From Cyanobacteria bacterium UBA11153 (GTDB taxonomy: Bacteria; Cyanobacteriota; Cyanobacteriia; Cyanobacteriales; Coleofasciculaceae), in the NCBI GenBank assembly GCA_003511885.1, contig DOIX01000137.1, positions 1-21,447 on the forward strand: DNA of 21,447 bases, written 5' to 3'. Numbering within the stretch: the first letter of the stretch is position 1; each line of letters starts with the position of its first letter. The position numbers were made by a program, and so were the translations under genes. Below the pieces are notes generated by a model. The model saw nothing but the letters and a program-made list of their open reading frames with translations, was not told the origin of the DNA and ran no database searches. Positions 13,054 to 21,447 of the stretch are shown one piece after another.

Positions 13054-14463
13054 ATGTCAGATCAACCACGTACCCGCCAAGAATTATACGATCGCATCCG
13101 CCAAATCGGTAGGGAGGAATTCATCCTCGAAGAGATGATACGCTATGGGTTTTGGCCTGCGCAAGGGACAATACCAGAAGATCCCGCTGATGAAATTCGC
13201 CGTCGCGGGGAATTGCAACGGGAATTAGGCAAACTCCGTGAGGAAAGCCGCATCCTCCACAACGAGGAAGCATTGCGCAAGCGGTTACTTCAAGAAAGAC
13301 TAGCCGAATCCCGACGCAAACGTCAGGAAACTAAAGAAAGACGAGAAAAAGAAAGACAACAACGCGCTGATGCTTGGCGAGAGAAAAAAGCCCAAGAAAT
13401 TACCTATCTCGGTGAAGGTGTATCGGGAGGATTAAATAATACTGATGGCGATGAAGAAAGGTTACAAAGTTACGGATTACCAATTTGTGGCAAAACCGCA
13501 CAAATTGCCACGGCAATGGGAATTACAGTCGGAGAATTGCGTTTTTTAGCATTTTCCCGCCAAACCTCCACAATTACCCACTATATCCGATTTAAAATAC
13601 CCAAAAAGACAGGTGGCGAAAGATTAATTTCTGCACCCATGCCTCGATTAAAAAATGCCCAACATTGGATTCTGAACAATATATTAGAAAAACTAGAACT
13701 CCACGATACAGCACACGGATTTCGGCACAATCGCTCCATAGTAAGTAACGCTCAACCTCATGTCGGTAGCGATGTTATTATCAACTTTGACTTAAAAGAC
13801 TTTTTTCCTTCCATTTCCTATAAAAGAGTCAAAGGATTATTCCATTCCTTCGGTTATTCAGAAGCCGCTGCCACTATTTTCGGATTACTATGTACTGAAC
13901 CAGAAATAGCCGCAGTCGAACTAGATGGGAAAACCTACTATGTCGCACTAACACATCGCCATCTCCCCCAAGGTTCCCCCGCTAGCCCCGCCATTACTAA
14001 CTTACTCTGTCGCCGCCTAGATCGCAGATTATCCGAAATGGCAGAAAATCTCGGCTTTGTTTACACCCGTTACGCCGATGACTTGACATTTTCCGCCTCT
14101 GGCGATAGTCTGAGGCATATCTGTAATATTCTCAGACGTACTGAGTCAATTGTCACCCACGAAGGATTTGCGATTAATCCAGAAAAAACCAGAATTCTCC
14201 GGAAAAATCGCCAACAAGAAGTTACCGGAATTGTAGTTAACGAAAAACCCACTATTGCCAAAAAAGAATTAAAACGCTTCCGCGCTACCCTTTATCAGAT
14301 TGAGAAAGATGGTATCGCAGGCAAACAATGGGGAAATTCTGACGATGTGATGGCATCAATTCAAGGCTATGCTAATTTTGTCGCCATGGTAAATCCAGAA
14401 AAAGGGGCTGAATTTCAGGAAAAAGTGAGGAGGATTAAAGAGAGATATGGAGCCAATAGTTAA
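13054..14463 (+). CDS. retron reverse transcriptase with basic N-terminal extension (type XIII candidate)
   Basis: A 469-residue RT. Residues 1-115 form a highly charged Arg/Glu-rich helical extension, followed by YLGEGVSGGL. The RT core carries THYIRFKIPKKTGGERLISA (residues 175-194), FDLKDFF (245-251), LPQGSPASP (304-312) and the catalytic YADD (340-343). Retron-specific marks are present: NAQPH (NAxxH, 232-236) and VTG (390-392). There is no maturase, HNH or Cas1 part. The N-terminal extension and the blocks around HGFRHNRSIV resemble myxobacterial retron RTs (Mx162/Sa163) as I remember them. Retron RTs copy part of a linked RNA into branched msDNA that usually tunes an effector in phage defence. 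Its likely partners are the WGR/ARM and WH-SWIM proteins upstream. A heptamer repeat abuts the start codon. Confidence 0.9.
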   Translation: MSDQPRTRQELYDRIRQIGREEFILEEMIRYGFWPAQGTIPEDPADEIRRRGELQRELGKLREESRILHNEEALRKRLLQERLAESRRKRQETKERREKERQQRADAWREKKAQEITYLGEGVSGGLNNTDGDEERLQSYGLPICGKTAQIATAMGITVGELRFLAFSRQTSTITHYIRFKIPKKTGGERLISAPMPRLKNAQHWILNNILEKLELHDTAHGFRHNRSIVSNAQPHVGSDVIINFDLKDFFPSISYKRVKGLFHSFGYSEAAATIFGLLCTEPEIAAVELDGKTYYVALTHRHLPQGSPASPAITNLLCRRLDRRLSEMAENLGFVYTRYADDLTFSASGDSLRHICNILRRTESIVTHEGFAINPEKTRILRKNRQQEVTGIVVNEKPTIAKKELKRFRATLYQIEKDGIAGKQWGNSDDVMASIQGYANFVAMVNPEKGAEFQEKVRRIKERYGANS

Positions 14464-14500
14464 TTAATTAGACAGGAAGGTTCAAATAAATGAGATAATC

Positions 14501-14541
14501 TTTTTTTTAACGCAAAGGTAAGCGCAAAGAGCGCAGAGAAG
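14501..14541 (+). repeat. dispersed TTTTTTTTAACGCAAAGG repeat, copy 3
   Basis: An eight-T run with AACGCAAAGGTAAGCGCAAA and GAGCGCAGAG, related to 3438-3490. A shorter direct copy at 15543-15564 lies on the other side of the carbonic-anhydrase-like gene. Confidence 0.6.
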
Positions 14542-14592
14542 ATAGGCTTGGAGTTATCGTACTGAATAAGTTTGAGGAGGAATCAGATAGCG

Positions 14593-15393
14593 ATGAGTTA
14601 CTTAGAACAGATTCAAAAAGAAATTACCCAAATTTTAGATGGTTACGATCCCACAGTTTTTCCCGCTTTTCATGAAACTGTGCAACATCATTTTCCAGGT
14701 ACTTTGCGGATGAAAGAGTACATGAAAAAGACATATCAGTGTCTTAGCGATCGTGGATTTAATGATGATAATACGATGGGGATGGTAGCGATATGTCGTG
14801 ACGAAATCACAGATCCACTATTCGAGCAAGCAATCAAATATTGGGGTAAAACTTTTAATTGTTGCAGCCTAGCTGGATTTGTAATGATGGGAAAAACCGG
14901 ATTAGCAGCGGCAACGGATCATACCCCTATTTTTGAAGGTGTACGTCGCTTTACTTTCTATGCTATGCCCCATATCGCTATTTCCAGATATGGAGATATT
15001 GGCAAGGTTTACCGAGAAGGTATCGAAAAACCTTCTCATGCTTGTGGAGCATTAGAAGTCATTGTGAAAGAATTAGAGTCAGGATATCTTAATCTGGAAA
15101 CTGACATGCAAGATATCGAACAAACGATTATCCGCCAGAAAGTTTTATCGGCGATTAAGTATGGAGATAAACCGGATTTAGTAGAGATAACTAAGTTGGC
15201 TGCGCAGATTATTTCTCATGATGTGGAGAAGTTATTGAGTACATTGGATACTAAGATATTTCAATATGCAGTCATGACAGGTATTCAAATTCATGGCCCC
15301 TTAGAAACTCAGTGGATTTATCCTCAAGATTTTTATATAGTGGGTAATAATATTCCTGAAGGAAAAGAAAATATTGACGTTTTTAAAGTTTAA
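14593..15393 (+). CDS. LCIB-type beta-carbonic anhydrase-like protein
   Basis: A 266-residue protein from ATG 14593; GAGGAGG upstream is a ribosome site, and the upstream TTG at 14572 is less likely because it overlaps that site. Signature blocks match the LCIB/LCIC family of Chlamydomonas and its bacterial relatives: FPGTLRMKEYM, VAICRDEITDP with C68 and the R69-D70 pair, SLAGFVMMGKTGLAAATDH, YAMPHIAIS with H127, and SHACGAL with C151. C68, H127 and C151 are the likely zinc ligands; the 24-residue step from His to Cys equals that of LCIB as I recall. The family fold is a beta-carbonic anhydrase; some members hydrate CO2 and others lack measured activity. A role in carbon concentration is inference. 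It is flanked on both sides by direct copies of a dispersed repeat. Confidence 0.75.
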   Translation: MSYLEQIQKEITQILDGYDPTVFPAFHETVQHHFPGTLRMKEYMKKTYQCLSDRGFNDDNTMGMVAICRDEITDPLFEQAIKYWGKTFNCCSLAGFVMMGKTGLAAATDHTPIFEGVRRFTFYAMPHIAISRYGDIGKVYREGIEKPSHACGALEVIVKELESGYLNLETDMQDIEQTIIRQKVLSAIKYGDKPDLVEITKLAAQIISHDVEKLLSTLDTKIFQYAVMTGIQIHGPLETQWIYPQDFYIVGNNIPEGKENIDVFKV

Positions 15394-15542
15394 AGCCACA
15401 CCACCTTATCACTGTTGGGTTTCACTTGTAGGCTAGGCTCTAGGCAGAATATACCAAGGGATAAGGGAAGCTATCCATTAATTCAGCAGCTTATGGATAT
15501 TTCTGATACTTGATATTGTTTCAATTGAAATGGTAAGAATAT

Positions 15543-15564
15543 ATTTTTTAACGCAAAGGAGGGC
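15543..15564 (+). repeat. dispersed TTTTTTAACGCAAAGG repeat, short copy 4
   Basis: A T-run followed by AACGCAAAGGAGGGCG, a truncated relative of copy 3 in the same orientation. It ends 6 bases before the stop codon of the histidine kinase gene on the other strand. Upstream, ATCCAT...ATGGAT (15474-15502) forms a weak hairpin. Confidence 0.5.
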
Positions 15565-15570
15565 GAAATT

Positions 15571-16866
15571 CTATTGCTCTTGTTGAAGCGGAATTATAAT
15601 TCTAAATTCGCTACCTTCTCCTACTTCTGAAAAGCATTCTAATGAACCATGATGTTTTTCGGCTATAATCTGTTGGCTAATCGCTAATCCTATCCCTGTT
15701 CCCGTGCCTGAAGATTTAGTGGTAAAGAAGGGTTCAAATATCTTTTTTTGAATATCTTTTGGTATGCCTAAGCCATTATCTGAGATAGAAATTATGACAA
15801 AATTACTATCTATAACTTCTGTCTTAATGATGATGAATGGAGTGAATATTTTTTGACTATTAATTGCTTGTTCTAATCCATCAATAGCATTAGTTAAAAT
15901 GTTCATAAAAACCTGATTTAGCCGCCCAATGTAGCACTCTACCAAAGGTAGATTTCCATAGTTTTTGATAATTGAAATTTCCTGGCGATCCTTGTTAGCT
16001 TTGAGTCGATGTCCTAGAATCATTAAGGTGCTATCGATTCCCTGATGAATATCAACTGGTTTCATTTGAGTATCATCAGTGCGAGAGAAGATACGCAAAG
16101 ATAGGACAATTTCTTGCAGGCGTTGAACTCCCACTTCCATTGAGTGGAGGAGTTTCGGTAAGTCATCGCGCAAATAATCTAGCTCAATCTCTTGAATTTC
16201 TTCGCTAATTTCTGGGACGGGATTGGGATAGTATTCTTGATATAGTTTGATTAGTTTGAGTAAATTTTTAGTATATTCGCTGGCATGGATAATATTGCCA
16301 CCGATGAAGTTGACAGGATTATTGATTTCGTGGGCGACACCAGAAACAAGTTCACCCAAGGCAGACATTTTTTCACTTTGGATTAACTGAGTTTGAGTTT
16401 TTTGTAACTCATTAATTGTTTGCTGAAGCCTCATCTCTGCTTCTAGATGTTCAGTGACTTCATTCTTTAATTCAATTTGGGTATTCCTCAGTGCTAAATG
16501 AACCTTGACGCGGGCTAAAACTTCTTCAACTTGAATTGGTTTGGTGATGTAATCTACCGCGCCAATTTGTAAACCTTTGACTTTGCTTTCTACGTCGGAG
16601 AGGACAGTCATGAAAATTACTGGGATGTCTTTGCTACTTGGATCTGTTTTCAGTCTTCGGCAAGTTTCAAATCCATCTATTCCCGGCATCATTACATCAA
16701 GTAAGATTAAGTCTGGCTGAATTAATGATAATTTTTCTAGTGCTAATTCACCACTTTTGACAACGGAAACATTGAAGCCAACAGAGCGCAATACATCAAA
16801 TAGCACCCGGATATTGTTGGGAGTATCATCAACAACGAGAATAGAATTTTTTTGAGGAGTTACCAT
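15571..16866 (-). CDS. response regulator-histidine kinase hybrid (REC-HisKA-HATPase)
   Basis: This 431-residue cytoplasmic protein starts with a receiver domain (DD at 13-14, phospho-acceptor D57 in LILLDVMMPG, K109 in TKP). A coiled coil (residues 125-165) follows, then a dimerisation/phosphoacceptor domain with SALGELVSGVAHEINNPVNF (H179). The ATPase domain has the N box NILTNAIDGL, G1 DNGLGIP, G2 GTGTGIGL and the F box FEPFFTTK. This REC-first layout with no sensor domain is common in cyanobacteria, where a partner kinase loads the receiver and so controls the kinase. The gene begins 3 bases after the stop of the upstream MASE1 hybrid kinase on the same strand, so the two are probably co-transcribed and may form one phosphorelay. 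Confidence 0.93.
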   Translation of the reverse strand: MVTPQKNSILVVDDTPNNIRVLFDVLRSVGFNVSVVKSGELALEKLSLIQPDLILLDVMMPGIDGFETCRRLKTDPSSKDIPVIFMTVLSDVESKVKGLQIGAVDYITKPIQVEEVLARVKVHLALRNTQIELKNEVTEHLEAEMRLQQTINELQKTQTQLIQSEKMSALGELVSGVAHEINNPVNFIGGNIIHASEYTKNLLKLIKLYQEYYPNPVPEISEEIQEIELDYLRDDLPKLLHSMEVGVQRLQEIVLSLRIFSRTDDTQMKPVDIHQGIDSTLMILGHRLKANKDRQEISIIKNYGNLPLVECYIGRLNQVFMNILTNAIDGLEQAINSQKIFTPFIIIKTEVIDSNFVIISISDNGLGIPKDIQKKIFEPFFTTKSSGTGTGIGLAISQQIIAEKHHGSLECFSEVGEGSEFRIIIPLQQEQ

Positions 16867-16869
16867 CGT

Positions 16870-19311
16870 TTATTTGCTCGAAATATAGGGTTGGATAAAT
16901 TTTGCGATCGCATCTACTTCAAACTCGTCGGCAAGTGCCAATAATCGATCGGCAAATTCTGTATACTTCGGGTTCAATTGTTTGATACGGTAACTTTCGG
17001 CCTGAATATCTGTAAAATCACAACGTAGCACCGCTTGATACAGGGAAACGAGTTGGGAGTCAGGAGGAATTACCATTTCAACCTTGGCAGGAGATGTGTC
17101 TTGATGCTGAATTGTTAATTCTTCCTTCGTCTGATAAATCCATCTTAACTGTAAATGGTGTTGTAATTGCCTCAGTAATTCCTCGGATTGTATGGGTTTG
17201 GGCAAGAAATCATGACAGCCAGCATCTAGGGCTTGGTGACGATGCCAATCAAACACGCTGGCTGAGGAGGCAATAATAATTGTATCTTGTAAATTGGCAG
17301 ACTGACGTAGCTCTTGAGTCATGGCAAACCCATCCATCACAGGCATCACCAAGTCAGTGATAATTAAATCTGGCTGCACCTCCATGGCTTTCTCTAACCC
17401 CTCCTCACCGTTGCTAGCCTCAAACACCTGAAAGCCTAATGGCTCCAGTAAATTCACGACTACTGAGCGATTTTCCCACCGATCGTCTACAATCAATATT
17501 TTCAATGGTTTCCCCTCAAAACCAATAATGTTTCCTTGGTGAGGAATACTATAGGTTTCTTTCCAGTCTGTGGCTTCCGGTAATTCTAATTCAAACCAGA
17601 AGATACTCCCTACTCCCGGCTGACTTTGTATTTGAATAGTGCCACCCATCATCGCTATAATTTTTTGGCTAATTGTTAAACCTAAACCTGTCCCTTCTGC
17701 CCGTGCATAGCTGTTACCAACTTGCTCGAATGGCAGAAAAATTTTATCTACATCTTCTCTAGTTATTCCCACTCCTGTGTCTTCAATTTGGAAGTGAATT
17801 TTGGCGGCGGATGGGTTGTTTGTTTGGGGTAAAGATGATTTATTTGTTTTTTCGGTGATTTTATGACTAGTACTTGATGACTGCTCGCTCGTGATACTGA
17901 CTTTGAAAGTCACCCTACCTTTGTTTGTGAATTTGATGGCATTACCTAGGAGGTTAAGTAAGACTTGCCGCAGGCGTTTTTCATCCCCATGAATGCTGTT
18001 AGGAAGTGCTTTATTCGGTTGATAGTTAAATAAAATTCCCTTATTATAAGCCCGAATTTTACTGATTTCGACTACTCCTTCTAGAAAGGAGGGCAAATGA
18101 AAATCTGTGGGCTGCAATTCCATTTTTCCGGCTTCTATTTTAGAAAGATCGAGGATATCATTAATTAAGGTAAGGAGGTGGGAACCACATTGATAAATGA
18201 TGTCGATTCCCTTGTGTTCTTTCTCGGTTAATGTTTGGGAAACTTGCAAGATTTGGGCGTAGCCAAGAATACCGTTGAGGGGAGTACGGAGTTCATGACT
18301 CATATTAGCTAAAAATTCGCTTTTGGCTTGGTTGGCTTTGTCTGCTGCTAGTTTGGCTTCTTGGAGTTGGGCTGTCCTTTCGTACACTCTTTCTTCCAAT
18401 TCATCATTGGCTTTAATGAGCTTAATTTGACCTGTTTTATTTTCGTTAATTACACCTGATAAAACAAAGGTAGTTAGGGCAACAACACCAATAAATGATT
18501 GCAATAATAATAAAGACTCTTGGACAGATTTTCTCACGAATGAACCAAAACCATGAGTCGTACCAAAAACTGCGATTGCGCTCACCAGTACAACCAGTAG
18601 AGTTGATTCCCTCAGACTGAATCGAAAGGCAGACCAAATTAACAGAGGAATCATCATATATTCCACAGGATACCTACCCCAGAAAGCAATCCAACTAATT
18701 GCGATGAGGAAGAATAGCAGGAAGGCAAACTCTAGCACTTTTGAGAGCCGATATCTGGTTTGGTACTTGGCTGCTTGGAACCATGCTAGTATTGCTGGAG
18801 CCACGATAATTTCACCAGCTATGGTTGAGGCAAACCAACTCCACCAAGCCTCTCCATATTCTGTCCAGGGGGTGTTACCACTGAAAGCTAAAATAGTAAT
18901 CGAAAGGGTAGTATTGATTACCAGAGTGGGCACGAGTAACACCACAAATTTAAAAACATCTCCAGATTTATCTAGTAAAGGGCAATGTTTGATAAAGCGA
19001 TTAATCAGGAAACTTGTCACTACTGGATCCAGCATAGTGATTACGGCATGGCTGCTACTCACTACAATATTTGAATAAAAAAGTAATGAATTAGCGATAA
19101 ATTCACTTAGCAAAATAGCAGGCCAAATTCGATATCCCAATAGCAAGACAGCCGCTAAATAAACACCAGATGAAGGCCAAATAGATGATGTCCCATCATG
19201 AAAATATAATGCTTTGCATAAAATTGCAAGACAGAAGTGAATTGCAGGTATAATTAATATAGCAATTCCTACTTTTCGATGAGGAATAATTGATAATTTA
19301 TTTTTCATCAA
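16870..19311 (-). CDS. MASE1-domain hybrid histidine kinase
   Basis: This 813-residue membrane sensor kinase has about eight to nine hydrophobic segments in residues 12-290, forming a MASE1 sensor ([20 protein letters not shown] and the W/G-rich loops are typical). A coiled coil (295-330) leads into HisKA with [14 protein letters not shown] (H339). The ATPase domain has [16 protein letters not shown] and GTGLGLTI, with a Ser/Thr-rich insert near 475-500. A receiver domain follows (VDD 608-610, D653 in ITDLVMP, K705 in LPKP). The last 80 residues are helical with no HPt histidine motif I can see. MASE1 ligands are mostly unknown. It is the first gene of a two-kinase operon, and the leader contains short CTAATGG repeats (19326-19360). 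No PAS domain is present. Confidence 0.93.
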   Translation of the reverse strand: MMKNKLSIIPHRKVGIAILIIPAIHFCLAILCKALYFHDGTSSIWPSSGVYLAAVLLLGYRIWPAILLSEFIANSLLFYSNIVVSSSHAVITMLDPVVTSFLINRFIKHCPLLDKSGDVFKFVVLLVPTLVINTTLSITILAFSGNTPWTEYGEAWWSWFASTIAGEIIVAPAILAWFQAAKYQTRYRLSKVLEFAFLLFFLIAISWIAFWGRYPVEYMMIPLLIWSAFRFSLRESTLLVVLVSAIAVFGTTHGFGSFVRKSVQESLLLLQSFIGVVALTTFVLSGVINENKTGQIKLIKANDELEERVYERTAQLQEAKLAADKANQAKSEFLANMSHELRTPLNGILGYAQILQVSQTLTEKEHKGIDIIYQCGSHLLTLINDILDLSKIEAGKMELQPTDFHLPSFLEGVVEISKIRAYNKGILFNYQPNKALPNSIHGDEKRLRQVLLNLLGNAIKFTNKGRVTFKVSITSEQSSSTSHKITEKTNKSSLPQTNNPSAAKIHFQIEDTGVGITREDVDKIFLPFEQVGNSYARAEGTGLGLTISQKIIAMMGGTIQIQSQPGVGSIFWFELELPEATDWKETYSIPHQGNIIGFEGKPLKILIVDDRWENRSVVVNLLEPLGFQVFEASNGEEGLEKAMEVQPDLIITDLVMPVMDGFAMTQELRQSANLQDTIIIASSASVFDWHRHQALDAGCHDFLPKPIQSEELLRQLQHHLQLRWIYQTKEELTIQHQDTSPAKVEMVIPPDSQLVSLYQAVLRCDFTDIQAESYRIKQLNPKYTEFADRLLALADEFEVDAIAKFIQPYISSK

Positions 19312-19325
19312 CTCATCTTCACTAA

Positions 19326-19375
19326 TAGCTAATGGCTAATTGTTAATAGATAATGGCTATTCCCTATTCCCCCTA
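19326..19375. repeat. degenerate heptamer repeat (GCTAATGG / CCCTATT)
   Basis: Short degenerate copies of GCTAATG, ATAATGG and CCCTATTCC lie in the leader of the kinase operon. The style matches arrays at 9185-9225 and 13003-13050. Confidence 0.5.
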
Positions 19376-19397
19376 GGCATCTGCTGTTCTAATCCCC

Positions 19398-20090
19398 TCA
19401 AGTCTCTGGCGGATAATACTTTCCTTTTCGATACACCCATCCTGTAAGTTGCTGTAAGTATTCTTGGGAAGATAAACCCCTTACCTTGGCATTTCTGACA
19501 ATGTTAATTGGGTTAATTCCAAATTCTTCACACAATGATTTCTGTGTTAATCCTTTGAAGTTATCTAGATTTTTATCGCTATCTATATCTATATCTATAT
19601 CTATATCTATATCTATATCTGGATCGTCATTTTCTATATTTACCTCTGGCTTTTTATTTATCTCTGGCTTTTTAGATATTTCCTCTTGGATAGGGACAAC
19701 TTCTACATCAATAAATTTAGCTGGCTGAGATTTTACCGTTTTCGATCGATCGGGATTACTCTCGGCTTTTTCTAGACGTTTATTTAGGTCTTTTATGGTA
19801 TTCTGTAGTTGATTTAACTTAGTTCCAAAACTCGCCACCTTTTGCTCAACTGCTTCTTCAATTCGAGTGTCTAGAGTTCGCATCAATTCTGCTTCTAAAT
19901 CGGCTGCTAGTTCGATTTCTAATGGTCTATCTCCGGCAAGATAGCTTTCAATAAAAGCAGCTAAGGTAGCAGAAGCACTTCTCCCCTCTGCCTTGGCCAT
20001 TTTTTGGAAGTCTTGCCATTTTTCGTAGGGAACAATAAAGGTTGCTAATACTAGATCCCCTGGGTTTCTCTTTCTCGCCTTCTTGGGCAT
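19398..20090 (-). CDS. ribbon-helix-helix-like protein with coiled coil and Asp-Ile repeat
   Basis: I do not recognise a named family for this 230-residue protein. Residues 12-50 (LVLATFIVPYEKWQDFQKMA, then GRSASATLAAFIESYL) look like a CopG/Arc-type strand-helix-helix DNA-binding unit, preceded by a basic KKARKR tail. Residues 58-112 are a coiled coil. Residues 115-150 are Lys/Pro/Glu-rich. At about 157-170 there is an unbroken run of Asp-Ile dipeptides encoded by a TCTATA microsatellite. The C-terminal 50 residues (TQKSLCEEFGINPINIVRNA, then a compact WVYRKGKYYPP ending) look like a small helical domain. A DNA-binding or partition-adaptor role is only inference. It is monocistronic, with heptamer repeats on both sides. 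Confidence 0.65.
   Translation of the reverse strand: MPKKARKRNPGDLVLATFIVPYEKWQDFQKMAKAEGRSASATLAAFIESYLAGDRPLEIELAADLEAELMRTLDTRIEEAVEQKVASFGTKLNQLQNTIKDLNKRLEKAESNPDRSKTVKSQPAKFIDVEVVPIQEEISKKPEINKKPEVNIENDDPDIDIDIDIDIDIDSDKNLDNFKGLTQKSLCEEFGINPINIVRNAKVRGLSSQEYLQQLTGWVYRKGKYYPPET
19579..19620. repeat. in-frame hexanucleotide microsatellite (about 7 x TCTATA)
   Basis: Seven tandem copies of a hexamer (ATCTAT on the + strand) lie inside the ribbon-helix-helix-like gene and encode alternating Asp and Ile. Because the unit is six bases, copy-number change keeps the reading frame. Confidence 0.9.
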
Positions 20091-20129
20091 TGTATCTTTT
20101 CTTAGTTGTTGGTTTTTGGTTATTTTTTA

Positions 20130-20210
20130 TTAGTCATTGCTTATTGGTCATTAGTCATTAGTCATTGGTCATTAGTCATTAGTTATTGGTCATTAGTCAT
20201 TAGTTATTGA
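20130..20210. repeat. tandem heptamer repeat (GTCATTA/GTTATTG type)
   Basis: About eleven degenerate copies of TTAGTCA/TTGGTCA lie in the leader of the ribbon-helix-helix-like gene. They are the inverse complement of the ACTAATG array at 9185-9225. Confidence 0.8.
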
Positions 20211-20239
20211 TCGTTATTTAAAACTTCTCCTCCACTCTC

Positions 20240-20275
20240 TAGCCCCTAGCCCCTAGCCCCTAGCCCCTAGCCCCT
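20240..20275. repeat. tandem heptamer repeat, 5 x CCCCTAG
   Basis: Five nearly perfect copies of TAGCCCC lie directly after the stop codon of the OmpA-type gene (minus strand) and end at its last codons. This is a typical cyanobacterial STRR array. Confidence 0.85.
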
Positions 20276-21422
20276 ATTCCCCATACCGGGAATTGATTTC
20301 AAACAAGACGCATCGACTAAACCAGCGGGGTTGATTGGGGGCAATGTCTTGTGGGGAAGCTTTACCTGCAACGGCTTGGATCCGACGGCGATCGATCCCG
20401 CGATCCTCTAGAATATTTTGTATGGTTTGCGCTCTTTCCAGTGCTAAAGTTTCCCGATTGTATTCGGTGCTATGACTGTAACCGACGATTTTGAGTTGAA
20501 GATTTGGGTATCTTTGCATCAGTTGCTTGATAGGTAAAATTTTCACATCTGTATCAACGGATCTTAGCCGATCTGAGTTTTGATTAAAATAAATACGGGA
20601 TGCGAGTGAGCCAGGATCGATCTGAATCTGATTTGATACGACTTCGACTCCAGCAATTTCGGAAAATGCGCGATCGATTTTCTCTATATTTGTAAATGGG
20701 AGTGCGCTTCCCTCTAAGGTGACTTTTCCTCCGTCAAAAGTAGCGGAAATGGAAATCCCGTCGATTTGATTGATTCCTGTCACTACCTGTTGTACTTTCG
20801 CGGCTACTTCTACTGGATCCGGGGCTTGTTCGACAACTATAATGTTATTTTCTAATTGGAAACCAGGTGCTTTGGATTGAGCAATTGACTCTGCTTCATG
20901 GCGTAGCCGAGGATTGGGTAATCTTCCGGTTAGTTTTAATTGTTTTCGCCAAACATCGGCTTCTAAACGATAAACGGCTAAGTCTGGAGTGGAAGCTAAT
21001 GCTTGCGTGACTTTTTGCTCGATACGACCTTCAGTTTGACTGAAATACTGATAAATGGCAAATGGTATGCCAATCAAACCTAAAATTACTAACCCGATAC
21101 TTAAGAGGGAAAGGGATAGTTTTTTGGCATTAGGCTTGGAGGGTGTCGGGAAAGAATGTAACTCCTCTTGTGTGGGAGTTAATGTGGGGATGTCAAAATT
21201 TTCATCCTGAGTATGAGTTTGGGCATCTGCTAGAGATGGGTTTTCGGGCAATTGGTTATCTGTGGATGCTTGGTTATCTGTGGATGCTTGGTTATCTGTA
21301 AATGCGATCGCTCCTGATTTTACTCCCAATTCCAAACCCGCCACGACAGGAGAATCTGTTCGATAAGGTGGTGAATGTTTTTCCTCCAGTCTGTTGGGAT
21401 TTCCCCAAGACTTCTCCAACAC
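20274..21422 (-). CDS. membrane-anchored BON/OmpA-domain protein (start uncertain, may extend past window)
   Basis: The visible part is 382 residues. An acidic, Pro-rich N-terminus (1-100) includes a TDNQAS repeat. One membrane segment follows (residues 103-125, SLSLLSIGLVILGLIGIPFA). Two BON-like modules (130-197 and 205-268) each show a strand, DGGKVTLEGSA-like turn and helix. The C-terminal OmpA-like domain (275-378, with NSDRLRSVD and LALERAQTIQNIL-RGIDRRRI) would bind peptidoglycan in the periplasm. Together this suggests an inner-membrane protein that tethers to the wall. The frame begins at a GTG (21422), with TTG as the next codon, and stays open to the window end without a stop, so the true start may lie upstream. 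AGGGAGAGAGG just before the GTG could be a ribosome site. Confidence 0.75.
   Translation of the reverse strand: MLEKSWGNPNRLEEKHSPPYRTDSPVVAGLELGVKSGAIAFTDNQASTDNQASTDNQLPENPSLADAQTHTQDENFDIPTLTPTQEELHSFPTPSKPNAKKLSLSLLSIGLVILGLIGIPFAIYQYFSQTEGRIEQKVTQALASTPDLAVYRLEADVWRKQLKLTGRLPNPRLRHEAESIAQSKAPGFQLENNIIVVEQAPDPVEVAAKVQQVVTGINQIDGISISATFDGGKVTLEGSALPFTNIEKIDRAFSEIAGVEVVSNQIQIDPGSLASRIYFNQNSDRLRSVDTDVKILPIKQLMQRYPNLQLKIVGYSHSTEYNRETLALERAQTIQNILEDRGIDRRRIQAVAGKASPQDIAPNQPRWFSRCVLFEINSRYGE
21255..21300. repeat. 18-base in-frame tandem repeat in the BON/OmpA gene
   Basis: The unit GGTTATCTGTGGATGCTT occurs twice, followed by a partial third copy. It encodes the TDNQAS hexapeptide in the N-terminal linker. 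The unit is a multiple of three, so length changes keep the frame. Confidence 0.8.
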
Positions 21423-21447
21423 CCTCTCTCCCTTGTCTCCCTTGTCT

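Noticed and set aside
13054..14463. RT as a group II intron, DGR or CRISPR-associated RT
   Set aside because: There is no maturase or HNH domain, no intron RNA domain V, no template/variable repeat pair and no Cas gene. NAxxH and VTG motifs point to a retron.

Overview
The window looks like a chromosomal stretch of a filamentous or otherwise large-genome cyanobacterium. Evidence: several HIP1 octamers (GCGATCGC, e.g. near 461, 831, 1847, 6012, 16909 and 21305), heptamer tandem repeats of the cyanobacterial STRR kind between genes, Uma2 endonuclease, MASE1 hybrid kinase and a NACHT-protein relic, and dispersed A+T-rich intergenic repeats.

The main result is a dispersed retron-like locus. Three genes on the + strand match the components I remember for type XIII retrons (retron classification of Mestre and colleagues): a WGR plus ARM/HEAT solenoid protein (211-3420), a winged-helix plus SWIM zinc-finger protein (6902-8545) and a retron reverse transcriptase with NAxxH, YADD and VTG motifs and a basic N-terminal extension like the myxobacterial Mx162/Sa163 enzymes (13054-14463). 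The gene-free gap after the WH-SWIM gene holds a 244-base nested inverted-repeat structure (8907-9150). Its long outer stem, two small hairpins, 22-bp perfect inner stem and trailing T-run fit an msr-msd non-coding RNA. No transcript or msDNA can be shown from sequence alone.

The locus is split twice. Between the first two genes lies a 3.4-kb block bordered by inverted copies of a dispersed repeat. It carries a NACHT-protein relic, a DJ-1/PfpI (isocyanide-hydratase-like) gene, a divergent LuxR regulator, a GNAT relic, a GFA zinc enzyme gene preceded by an attC-like site, and an Uma2 gene. Between the candidate RNA and the RT lie an exported solenoid-repeat protein, a relic resembling an XRE antitoxin end, and RNase III.

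Downstream is ordinary cyanobacterial gene content: an LCIB-type carbonic-anhydrase-like protein (+), then, all on the - strand, a MASE1 hybrid histidine kinase followed 3 bases later by a REC-histidine kinase, a ribbon-helix-helix-like protein with a run of Asp-Ile dipeptides, and a membrane-anchored BON/OmpA protein that reaches the window edge. Spacers between these genes are rich in heptamer repeats.
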